Under the pieces are notes generated by a model. That model did not search any database. It worked only from the letters and a program-made list of their open reading frames with translations, and had not been told where the DNA came from. A DNA stretch of 64,000 nucleotides. Origin: Methanomicrobium mobile BP. Lineage in GTDB: Archaea; Halobacteriota; Methanomicrobia; Methanomicrobiales; Methanomicrobiaceae. The translations under genes and the position numbers were made by a program. How positions within the stretch are numbered: the stretch's first letter is position 1; each line of letters begins with the position of its first letter. Shown here in pieces: positions 31,307 to 38,614 of this stretch. Location: positions 90,873 through 154,872 of the forward strand of contig NZ_JOMF01000009.1 in NCBI RefSeq assembly GCF_000711215.1. The letters run 5' to 3'.

Positions 31307-31900
31307 TCAGATACCAATCGTGTAGCTCGTATTATCTTTCCAGACCGGCAGATAGACCACTCTTGTCGAGTTTATGTCGAAACTGTAGTCGAGGTCCTGA
31401 AGGGTTCCCGGGATCTCGGTCTCGTATCTAAGGAAGAGGAACTCGGCGTTCTCGCCGGCAACATCCTTGTCCATAGTCATCTTGGCACGATCTGCGCCTT
31501 TAAAGTCGGATACCGGGTTTAATTCCGGCTGATCGAGTGTCAGATCCATGTTCCAATCACGCGAGTATTTCTCGGGTATCTCGTCGGCGGCGCAGACGTA
31601 GAAGTCGCGTGTTCCGCGCATCTGCCTCTGACCGGTCACGACCCTCATGATGCCGCCTCCGGACAGCCTCTCGCGCCTTACGTCCAGATTCGCGTTTACA
31701 ACCCAGAAAGGCACGTAAACAAGCACTCCCTTAGACTCTTTCGATGCGCCGGCAATCACGTAGCTCACATCGACAAGAGAGCTTTTCTCCTTAGAGTAGA
31801 GCGAAATCTTGTCGCAGTGACTGCACTTAAGCATCATATCGCGTGCCTTTGTCTTAATCGGCGCTCCGCAACCGGGGCATTTGAGTTCTATTAATAACAT
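31307..31900 (-). CDS. Zinc-ribbon protein (third of three), 197 aa
   Basis: An N-terminal zinc ribbon (LKCPGCGAPIKTKARDMMLKC..C) is followed by a beta-rich domain with LVYVPFWVVNANLDV. No membrane helix, unlike its two relatives. It ends 22 bp from the next gene upstream, so the three ribbon genes look like one unit. The shared ribbon plus PFW-type segment shows that the three are paralogues of decreasing length. Function unknown; it probably acts at the membrane with the SPFH protein. Confidence 0.82.
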   Translation of the reverse strand: MLLIELKCPGCGAPIKTKARDMMLKCSHCDKISLYSKEKSSLVDVSYVIAGASKESKGVLVYVPFWVVNANLDVRRERLSGGGIMRVVTGQRQMRGTRDFYVCAADEIPEKYSRDWNMDLTLDQPELNPVSDFKGADRAKMTMDKDVAGENAEFLFLRYETEIPGTLQDLDYSFDINSTRVVYLPVWKDNTSYTIGI

Positions 31901-31922
31901 CTTAATTCACCTTCTCTTCTCC

Positions 31923-32948
31923 TCAGTAGAAATGATCGTAAGCGTCATGAGATATTGTCTCAATCTTGCCGACTCCGTCTCCGGATTTGAGACCCTTTCC
32001 TTCAAGGTTGCCCGTGATAATCTCATCGCCGTATCTGAACCTCTGGTAACAGAAATAGAAGATACATACCGCGGCTATCAGCAGAATTATGAATACCATG
32101 CCGCCGTCCTCTCCCAGACCCGTGCACAGACCGCCGCCGATACCGACAAGCGCTCCCGAGGCGGCACCGCCGATTCCCGCGGAATTCGCCTGACTTGCGA
32201 CGCTTCCGGGCGCTCTTCCGGTAAGGACATCGCCGGTTATGCCGTCGACCGTCGCGAAGTAACTGCGTTCCTCGTATGAGTATCTGATTACCCAGAACGG
32301 GTAGTAGACCAGAGTAAAGCCCTTGGGGAAGACGAAGCCTTTCTGGAAGGTTACGCCGTCGAGAGAGCTCGCTCCGTCGGAGATTGCCTCATTTTTAATG
32401 TATTCCTCCCCTTCCCTGAAACTGTCATCCTTCGAGGTGGTGACTCCGAAGGTCACGATATCGGCATCATCGAAGAATATCGGTTTTGCGTTCTCGGGAA
32501 CTCTTATTCCCTCGAGTCCGAGGTCGCCGACGTTGCATGCCGAGGATGTGTAGATGTATTCGCGGTTGATTAAGACCTCTCTCGGCTCCCTTATCGTGTG
32601 GTCGTCTTTGTCTTTCCTCTCGATATATCCGCATACGCAGGCTTTGCCGCGGGCAATCAGTCTCCAGAACGGGATGTATATCGGATAGACCTCGTCAAAC
32701 GAGGATTTCTCTATAAGATCGGGTGCTTTGGGACCTTTCTTCATCCAGCTCTTTACTTCTTTTACAGCCGCTTCTTTCTCGACCGTGAGTTTGTACATTA
32801 CCTTTGACGAGCCTTCCGAGCTGTCAAGGGCAAAGACGGCGTCACAGTACTGACAGATTGCAAGGGATTCTCCCTCTTCGCATTCCACCTGACCGCCGCA
32901 GGACGGGCATGTCATCGAGATAAGCAGTTTTGATGTCTCGCCGCTCAT
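31923..32948 (-). CDS. Zinc-ribbon membrane protein (second of three), 341 aa
   Basis: Zinc ribbon at residues 14-36 (CPSCGGQVECEEGESLAICQYC), then a repeated beta-rich domain with two aromatic PFW segments (PIYIPFWRLIARGKA and LVYYPFWVIRYSYEE). One membrane helix with a Gly-rich lead-in follows at about 280-305 (MVFIILLIAAVCIFYFCY). Start overlaps the preceding gene by four bases (ATGA). The architecture resembles B. subtilis YdjG-type proteins, which recruit partners to the membrane under stress. Confidence 0.82.
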   Translation of the reverse strand: MSGETSKLLISMTCPSCGGQVECEEGESLAICQYCDAVFALDSSEGSSKVMYKLTVEKEAAVKEVKSWMKKGPKAPDLIEKSSFDEVYPIYIPFWRLIARGKACVCGYIERKDKDDHTIREPREVLINREYIYTSSACNVGDLGLEGIRVPENAKPIFFDDADIVTFGVTTSKDDSFREGEEYIKNEAISDGASSLDGVTFQKGFVFPKGFTLVYYPFWVIRYSYEERSYFATVDGITGDVLTGRAPGSVASQANSAGIGGAASGALVGIGGGLCTGLGEDGGMVFIILLIAAVCIFYFCYQRFRYGDEIITGNLEGKGLKSGDGVGKIETISHDAYDHFY

Positions 32949-33853
32949 TGTTTCACCTCCGGTTCGGCACCGGTTTCAGCAGTCCGTGCATCCTGTGCGC
33001 CGGCGTCCGAAGGCGCACCGCTCTGTGCATCCGACGGTGCGGACGCACCTTCCCCTGCCTGAGCCGCGGAACCCCCTGCCGCCGCTCCGCCTCCGGCTAC
33101 CGCCGGTGCAGGTTTCTTCGTGACTACCTGCTGTGCCATGTATCTTCCGGCAAGCAGTCCGCCGGCTGCGAGAACTATGAAGAGGACGTGTATCGAGCAT
33201 GCAAGGTATCCCCCTATAAGTCCGAGAACGAACGAGACTCCCATTACCGCCATATACTGTGCCGAGCCGCGGCTCGGGGACGGTCCGGAGTAGACTCTTC
33301 CCGAACTGCCGTCTATGACCACGTCATAGCTCTTGCCCTCGAATTCGTAGGTCATCTCGTAGATAGGGAAGTAGACAAGTGCCTGATCGATTGCGTTGCC
33401 CGGCATCTCCCCGATATAGGATCCTATGCTGATGTCGGGATCAATCTGTTTGGCATCGCCTATCGAGACTTTGTCGTCGTAGATGACCTCGCCGCCGGGA
33501 GGGATCTCCAGATTATGCATTCCCGGGAGGGTTGTTCCGCGTGCAGGTCTGACAAAGACCTTCTCGCTCTTGTTCACCGACCTTCTGAACCTGAATACGG
33601 GGAAGAATTCCTTGACGATTTTGGTTATCTTACAGCCGTGTTCCAGTTCTTTTGCCATCGAAGGACCTGCGGTCCATCTCTTGAAGATGCCTCTGGCTTT
33701 CACTTCGTCGATTGTGAAAGGAAGCAGATAATAGAACAGAGCTTCACTTCTGTCGACATAGGTAACAGTGCCGCAAAACTGACATTTTGCTATCTGTGTG
33801 CCCGGATCGACGGCGAGTGCAGCACCGCACTTAGGACAACTAAATTGTGGCAT
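32945..33853 (-). CDS. Zinc-ribbon membrane protein (first of three), 302 aa
   Basis: N-terminal zinc ribbon (FSCPKCGAALAVDPG...KCQFCG), a beta-rich domain with VYFPIYEMTYEFEGKSYDVV, two close membrane helices at about 200-245, and a disordered Ala/Gly/Ser-rich tail of 60 residues. It heads the cluster, and the next gene overlaps it by four bases. The fragment YVDRSEALFYYLLPF places the ribbon directly beside the beta domain, as in its paralogues. No family name is recognised beyond the zinc ribbon. Confidence 0.82.
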   Translation of the reverse strand: MPQFSCPKCGAALAVDPGTQIAKCQFCGTVTYVDRSEALFYYLLPFTIDEVKARGIFKRWTAGPSMAKELEHGCKITKIVKEFFPVFRFRRSVNKSEKVFVRPARGTTLPGMHNLEIPPGGEVIYDDKVSIGDAKQIDPDISIGSYIGEMPGNAIDQALVYFPIYEMTYEFEGKSYDVVIDGSSGRVYSGPSPSRGSAQYMAVMGVSFVLGLIGGYLACSIHVLFIVLAAGGLLAGRYMAQQVVTKKPAPAVAGGGAAAGGSAAQAGEGASAPSDAQSGAPSDAGAQDARTAETGAEPEVKQ

Positions 33854-34167
33854 AATTTATTATCTGCATCAACTGATTAAACTATTCTGTAACGATGCAG
33901 GAAATCCGCATTCACGCCCTATCGAGCGTATTCGGCAATTTAAGCGAAATCCGATGACTTTTTGCGTATGAAAATCCGCGGTTTTTTCGCGGGATTGCGA
34001 AAAGACAAAAAAGATGTATATATTTTAATTGATTTTATCCGGACATTGCGGCTTTTTTGTGTGCGCCGTCATGCCCGTCATTCCCGTCATGCGACCGTTA
34101 AAGGCGCTGCATGCGTTGCATGCATGCGTCGATGGCTTTGCAGCCTTTGCAGACGTTGCAGCCGTAT
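33854..34167. other. Gap between Ftr and the zinc-ribbon cluster
   Basis: 314 bp without a credible gene. A near-perfect GC-rich hairpin (ATCCGCG ... CGCGGGAT, about 33970-33992) with a T6 loop and short repeats (CCCGTCATTC, TGCATGCG, GCAGCCTTT) are visible. It should contain the promoter of the zinc-ribbon unit and the terminator of ftr, both read on the minus strand. Confidence 0.5.
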
Positions 34168-35067
34168 TCAGCAGCCTTCAAGAATTTTGTGCAGGTAGAA
34201 GTTGTTTGTGCCGAGTTTGCCGCCGTAGTTGCCCGCTCCGATATAGAGGATGCCGTCAACCCCGGTTGCCGCAAGTATGCCTTTCTTCATCGCCGCCGAG
34301 ATTACCTCCGCGTTGAGTCCGTTGATGACTATCTCGTAGATGGCATTGACGCCGTCGGGAACCTCGGAGTCCTCGATCTTACCTTTAAGCGAGGGGCAGA
34401 ACTTGTGGTTGGTGCTGGCGGGCATGGGGAACTTATAGTTCTTGCTCGCAACCTTGGAGCCGCTCGCGACAATGCCGCCCGGGAACGAGGCGATGATGCC
34501 TTCGGTGTTCTCGAATGCCTTTACGGCTTCCTGCGCCGCTTTGAGTGCGCTTGCACGGTCTTTGCCCATGATGAAGAAGTTTCCGCCGGCGATTCCCTTT
34601 ACGCCGCCGAATCTGTCTTCGCAGATGAAATCACCCTCCATTACGGGGATGCTCCAGCATTTTCTGCCGCCGACCTCGACACGCGATTCGTATTTGTCGC
34701 CGAAGAATCTTATCTGGGTGTTGAAGCGTGTCGTCTTTACATCCGGAAATCCGTCAAAGACGGCGGTGGTCGCTGCCGTGAGGATGCACTGCGATACCCT
34801 GTCGGCAACGTTCTCCTTGAGGCTCTTTCTTGCCGTGCAGATAAATATCGAGATTCCGGGTCTGCCGTCGGGGGTCTCGGAGGGTTCGTAGAGTCTTTCG
34901 ATTCCCGCTTCGCAGGGACAGTAGATTGCCGATGTCGCAAAGCCCGTTGCTTCCACAGCCGCAATCTTTGCAAGTTCGTATGAGTCCGCCGTGATGATTA
35001 CACGCGAGAACCATATCGGGAATGCTTCAGCATATGTGTCGATGATTTCAACGCCGTTTATCTTCAT
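34168..35067 (-). CDS. ftr: Formylmethanofuran:tetrahydromethanopterin formyltransferase
   Basis: Second step of hydrogenotrophic methanogenesis: moves the formyl group from methanofuran to tetrahydromethanopterin. The 299 residues match Ftr from end to end: MKINGVEIIDTYAEAFPIW at the start, ISIFICTARKSLKENVADRVSQC in the middle and NYGGKLGTNNFYLHKILE at the end. It is the clearest sign that the host is a methanogen. It stands apart from other methanogenesis genes and is followed by the zinc-ribbon cluster after 314 bp. A GTTT-rich tract precedes it. Confidence 0.97.
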   Translation of the reverse strand: MKINGVEIIDTYAEAFPIWFSRVIITADSYELAKIAAVEATGFATSAIYCPCEAGIERLYEPSETPDGRPGISIFICTARKSLKENVADRVSQCILTAATTAVFDGFPDVKTTRFNTQIRFFGDKYESRVEVGGRKCWSIPVMEGDFICEDRFGGVKGIAGGNFFIMGKDRASALKAAQEAVKAFENTEGIIASFPGGIVASGSKVASKNYKFPMPASTNHKFCPSLKGKIEDSEVPDGVNAIYEIVINGLNAEVISAAMKKGILAATGVDGILYIGAGNYGGKLGTNNFYLHKILEGC

Positions 35068-35092
35068 AATTTCTCCTTTTGGATAAAAATAA

Positions 35093-35160
35093 GAGTTTTT
35101 GGTTTGTTTTGATCTTGTTTTGGTTTGTTTTTTGTTTGTTTTCGGTTCGTTTCGGGTTTT
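35093..35160. repeat. GTTT-rich tandem tract upstream of ftr
   Basis: Irregular units such as GGTTTGTTTT, GATCTTGTTTT and TGTTTGTTTTCGG, read on the plus strand, occupy most of the 146-bp gap between the cyclo-ligase gene and ftr. Confidence 0.75.
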
Positions 35161-35213
35161 CAGGATTTATTATTGAATTTGCCTTATTTGCCGTTAATTG
35201 CCGTTATTGCCGC

Positions 35214-35783
35214 TTATTTCTTCTGAAAAGCAATACCGTTCTCGGTGATTACGTAATCGACGGGAACGTCGAACTCTTCGGTCGGAACCTTCTCGGCTTC
35301 CTGGCATGCGAATGCCATGGCGACGGTCTTGATTCCGGGGTTCTTGTCGAGGAATCTGTCGTAGTATCCGGAGCCGTATCCGAGCCTTGAGCCGTACTTG
35401 TCGAAGGCAAGCATGGGCAGGATAACGACGTCGACGGCGCCGTCGGGGACGGGGATCTCATGACCGATGGGTTCGGGCACATTGAAGGTGCTCGGGACAA
35501 GATGGTTGAGATCCTTTAAGTAGGAAAGGCGCAGGCTGTGGTCTTCCTTTACGATAATGGGGACGACGAGGGGGTTGCCTGCCGCAAGAAGCATCTCGAG
35601 GAAAGGTCTTGTGTTTACCTCGGCTTCTTTTGAGACGAAGCCCATTACGGTCTCGCCGGGTTTGATGATGGCGAATGTGTTCTTACAGATCTGCTCGCTT
35701 TTGATGCGTTTCTCTTCGGGGGTTAAGCTGTTTCTGCGCTCACGCATTATGTCGCGCAGCTTGTTTTTCTCTTCACGCAGCAT
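35214..35783 (-). CDS. 5-formyltetrahydrofolate cyclo-ligase family protein
   Basis: ATP-dependent cyclisation of 5-formyl-tetrahydrofolate; in methanogens the pterin substrate may differ. The 189 residues carry the N-terminal REEKNKLRDIMRERRNSLTPEE and the family signature LGYGSGYYDRFL with PMLAFDKYGSRL before it. I start at the second Met (MLREEKNK), which matches the family start. It lies upstream of ftr on the same strand and may share its transcript. Confidence 0.9.
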   Translation of the reverse strand: MLREEKNKLRDIMRERRNSLTPEEKRIKSEQICKNTFAIIKPGETVMGFVSKEAEVNTRPFLEMLLAAGNPLVVPIIVKEDHSLRLSYLKDLNHLVPSTFNVPEPIGHEIPVPDGAVDVVILPMLAFDKYGSRLGYGSGYYDRFLDKNPGIKTVAMAFACQEAEKVPTEEFDVPVDYVITENGIAFQKK

Positions 35784-35810
35784 GTGCATATAGGTTGGTC
35801 ACTTAAATAT

Positions 35811-36878
35811 TTAGTATTGCTTATGAGTGTCGGCGGACCGATTCTCGCCGTGAACGTTATACCCGCGCAATGAGAGGGCACAGCAGTATGCCGCGCCGTA
35901 AAGCGGCGCCTTTCCTCCGAGCCGGCTTAAGCGGATCTCGGGCGCCGGCAGGTATCCGTCGAGATATTTGAGAATGCCCGCGATGATAAGTTCGCCGTTG
36001 TTTGCGGCGACGGAGCCGTCGAGGATGATTACCGCGGGGGAGTATGCCGCCGTTATCGAGGATATCGCACGGGCGTTTACTTTGGAGAGTTCTTCGTAAA
36101 AGCCCGCGAATACGCCGCGGTCGCAACCGCCGGCGCCGGCGCCGTCTTCGTCGTCTTCGTTATTCACGCCGCGGCTTAACTCCTCTCTTATGCCCGCGAA
36201 GATGTCCTCCGCGGTCGGAAGGATTGCCGAGCATTTCACGGGGATGCGATTTTTGCGGCAGTATGCCCTGAAGAAGTGCGGAATGCCCCTTCCCGAAGCG
36301 TAGCCCTCCCAGTGTCCGGTATGACCGCAGCTGCATCGGACGGAATATGTGCCGTCCACGTAGAGATGCCCGACTTCTCCGGCATTTCCGGTATTGCCGA
36401 GCAGGAGGTGACCGTCCGCGAAGATTCCGCCGCCGATGCCTGTGGACATGGAGATATAGACTACGTTGTTGCGAAAGCCTTCGCCGCCGTCGCCGTCTTT
36501 TCCGACCTCGCCGAGGACTCCGCAGTTGGTGTCGTTCATCACGAAAACGGGTTTTTTGAATGCTTCTTCAAGCGGCGCTTTTATGGGAATAACGGGAAAA
36601 AGAAGATTGGGGGAATGAATCAGCTCCCCTTTTTCCATGTCGAGGGGACCCGGGACGGAGACGCCGACGGCTTTCGCGGACGCGATCTCCTCCGCGCTCA
36701 GACTTGAACGTATGAGGTCGATGATTGCGTCGGCGTAGATCTCCGGTCCGCTGCCTTCCCGCGGTGTGACGGTCTTTGCGTATCTTACAATCCCGTCGCC
36801 GTCGAAGAGTGCGGTACGGAGATTCGATCCGCCCATGTCAACCGCGATTACCGAATCGGAACAGTTCCCTTTTGCCAT
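35811..36878 (-). CDS. ROK-family sugar kinase (glucokinase-like)
   Basis: ROK-fold kinase of 355 residues: phosphate-1 loop AVDMGGSNLRTALFD near residue 12, the catalytic region MNDTNCGVLGEVG near 115, and the zinc site CSCGHTGHWEGYASG near 185. The last has His where most ROK proteins have the third Cys. Some 45 residues of acidic/Gly-rich sequence (NNEDDEDGAGAGG) are inserted near residue 240. There is no DNA-binding domain, so it is a kinase and not a repressor; glucose or a hexosamine is the likely substrate. Confidence 0.88.
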   Translation of the reverse strand: MAKGNCSDSVIAVDMGGSNLRTALFDGDGIVRYAKTVTPREGSGPEIYADAIIDLIRSSLSAEEIASAKAVGVSVPGPLDMEKGELIHSPNLLFPVIPIKAPLEEAFKKPVFVMNDTNCGVLGEVGKDGDGGEGFRNNVVYISMSTGIGGGIFADGHLLLGNTGNAGEVGHLYVDGTYSVRCSCGHTGHWEGYASGRGIPHFFRAYCRKNRIPVKCSAILPTAEDIFAGIREELSRGVNNEDDEDGAGAGGCDRGVFAGFYEELSKVNARAISSITAAYSPAVIILDGSVAANNGELIIAGILKYLDGYLPAPEIRLSRLGGKAPLYGAAYCCALSLRGYNVHGENRSADTHKQY

Positions 36879-36901
36879 TTCAACAGCGAATCCGAATCGG
36901 C

Positions 36902-37240
36902 TTACATCAGTTTGTTTATCTCGGCGGAGATCTGCGGGAGCGAGATTCTTCCGACGGGCGTTATTTTGCCGTTTACTATGACCATGGGAATCGGCGGCTG
37001 GTCTTTCTCGACAATCTCGGCGATATGGTCCGGAATGCCGTCGTCGAGGAGGGTAAGCCTTACTTCGACCTTATCCCCGTAGATATGTGCGAATCTCTCG
37101 CGGAGTGCCTCGACCGCGTTTACGAGTTTCTCGGAAGGAGCGCATTTTTCCAGATCGCAGGTGCGGTCGCCGTCGCAGGGGAACGGACCGCAGAACGAAT
37201 CCTTAAAGCCGGCAATCTCAACAAGTATTGTATTACTCAT
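36902..37240 (-). CDS. Thioredoxin-fold small protein
   Basis: The frame is open upstream, but I start at 37240 (MSNTILVEIAGFKD), giving 112 residues. It begins with a Cys-bearing segment (DSFCGPFPCDGDRTC), and its C-terminal half (PPIPMVIVNGKITPVGRIS) has the cis-Pro and GxI pattern of a thioredoxin/glutaredoxin fold. The classical CxxC pair is replaced by spaced cysteines (C..C..C..C within 20 residues), so a metal site or a redox site is possible. It precedes the ROK kinase gene on the same strand, 24 bp away. Confidence 0.75.
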   Translation of the reverse strand: MSNTILVEIAGFKDSFCGPFPCDGDRTCDLEKCAPSEKLVNAVEALRERFAHIYGDKVEVRLTLLDDGIPDHIAEIVEKDQPPIPMVIVNGKITPVGRISLPQISAEINKLM

Positions 37241-37269
37241 ACAGGATTGTTTGCAGGTCTTACTATATT

Positions 37270-37320
37270 GACTTTGCATAAACTTTGCATAAATTCGCAT
37301 AAATTTGCATAAATAATGCA
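37270..37320. repeat. TTTGCATAAA tandem repeat
   Basis: Four to five units of TTTGCATAAA(CT) type (TTTGCATAAAC, TTTGCATAAATTC, GCATAAATTTGCATAAAT) lie in the start region of the thioredoxin-fold gene, in its probable leader or promoter. Confidence 0.85.
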
Positions 37321-37487
37321 CTGGCATTGCAGGCTGCCGGCATCGCCGTGCAACTCCCACCCGCCCGGCGAAAAAACCGTCCGCAATTACCCGCTCAAAC
37401 ACGCCTTCGGAATATATCGGAAAGCGTTAAAAAGCGGACACCAAAGAAACATGAATTGCCCATGAAATCAGAATCCGAGGCTGAATC

Positions 37488-37526
37488 CGATATTTAATAG
37501 GACAGCGACAATAGCGATATTTAATA
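37488..37526 (+). promoter_or_regulatory. Duplicated TATA-like element before carA
   Basis: CGATATTTAATA occurs at 37488-37499 and again at 37515-37526, 27 bp apart. The second lies 33-44 nt before the carA start, as expected of a TATA box; the first may be a second promoter or a remnant of a local duplication. Confidence 0.5.
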
Positions 37527-37558
37527 AGATCTGACAAACAAATTATAATGATTATTTA

Positions 37559-38614
37559 ATGAAAGCAGTTCTGGGTCTTGAAAACGGCAAATATGTTGTC
37601 GGTGAAGGATTTGGAGTGGAGGGCTCCTGCAGCGGAGAACTCGTATTCACAACCGAGATGGGCGGTTACATGGAATCCCTGACCGATCCGAGTTATGCGG
37701 GTCAGATTCTCATGTTCACATACCCGCTCATCGGAAACTACGGTGTTGACATACAAAACTTCCAAAGTCCGAAAGTGAACGCACTGGGTTGTGTCGTTCA
37801 CGAACTCTGCCGGCATCCGTCCGCAGGAAAATCCCTGCAGTCCTTTTTTGAAGAGAATAATTTGTTCGGCATCTCCGGTGTCGATACAAGAAAATTAACC
37901 ATCGATGCCAGAGTGTCGGGAACTCCGCGTGCCGCCCTCATCGTCGGCGACGACAACGGCGAATATGCGGTTGAATGCGCAAAGAAAGTGCCCTCAATCT
38001 CCGACATCAACCTTCTCGAGCAGGTATCCTGCAAAAAACCATTCAGAATACCCGGCAAAGGAAAGAGGATCGCCATTATCGATATGGGTATCAAGAAGAA
38101 CATCGCGCTCTCCCTGCGCAAACGCGATGCCGACCTCTATATCTTCCCCTACAATGCGAAGCCGTCCGAGGTCGAGGCATGCGAACCGCAGGCGCTCTTT
38201 ATCACGAACGGCCCGGGAGATCCCGCGGCTGCCGTCGATGCGGTTGCCTGCGCAAAGCACTTCATCGGCAGGATACCCGTATTCGGAATCTGCATGGGCA
38301 ATCAGGTTCTCGGACTTGCGTTCGGCGCCGAGACATATAAGATGAAATTCGGACACCGCGGCTCAAATCAGCCCGTCAAGAGAAACGACGGCTCAATATT
38401 TATCACCACCCAGAATCACGGATTTGCCGTGGATGCCGATACACTCCCAAGCGACTGCAAAGTCTATTTTACGAACTTAAACGACGGAACTCTCGAAGGA
38501 TTTTACTCCGAAGATCTCGATGTCTTCTGCGTCCAGTTCCACCCCGAAGCGCACGGGGGACCGCTCGATACCGAAAGACCGATCTTTGACATGATGTATA
38601 AGAGGATCAAATAA
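37559..38614 (+). CDS. carA: Carbamoyl-phosphate synthase, small subunit
   Basis: Glutamine amidotransferase subunit supplying ammonia to CarB for arginine and pyrimidine synthesis. The class I GATase triad is Cys245 (FGICMGNQ), His328 and Glu330 (VQFHPEAHGG). The 351-residue length and the N-terminal CarA domain (SCSGELVFTTEMGGYMESLTDPSYAGQ) are normal. Asn replaces the usual His in GICxGHQ; I recall this from other methanogens. It overlaps carB by one base (TAATG). Confidence 0.96.
   Translation: MKAVLGLENGKYVVGEGFGVEGSCSGELVFTTEMGGYMESLTDPSYAGQILMFTYPLIGNYGVDIQNFQSPKVNALGCVVHELCRHPSAGKSLQSFFEENNLFGISGVDTRKLTIDARVSGTPRAALIVGDDNGEYAVECAKKVPSISDINLLEQVSCKKPFRIPGKGKRIAIIDMGIKKNIALSLRKRDADLYIFPYNAKPSEVEACEPQALFITNGPGDPAAAVDAVACAKHFIGRIPVFGICMGNQVLGLAFGAETYKMKFGHRGSNQPVKRNDGSIFITTQNHGFAVDADTLPSDCKVYFTNLNDGTLEGFYSEDLDVFCVQFHPEAHGGPLDTERPIFDMMYKRIK

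Noticed and set aside
32930..33880. 316-residue frame opposite the first zinc-ribbon gene
   Set aside because: The minus-strand reading has the zinc ribbon, beta domain and membrane helices plus an ATGA overlap with the next gene; the plus-strand reading has none of these.
34111..34983. 290-residue open frame opposite ftr
   Set aside because: Antisense to a well-conserved methanogenesis gene; no recognisable motif.
35811..36878. ROK repressor (NagC/XylR type)
   Set aside because: No N-terminal helix-turn-helix; the protein begins at the phosphate loop, so it is a kinase.
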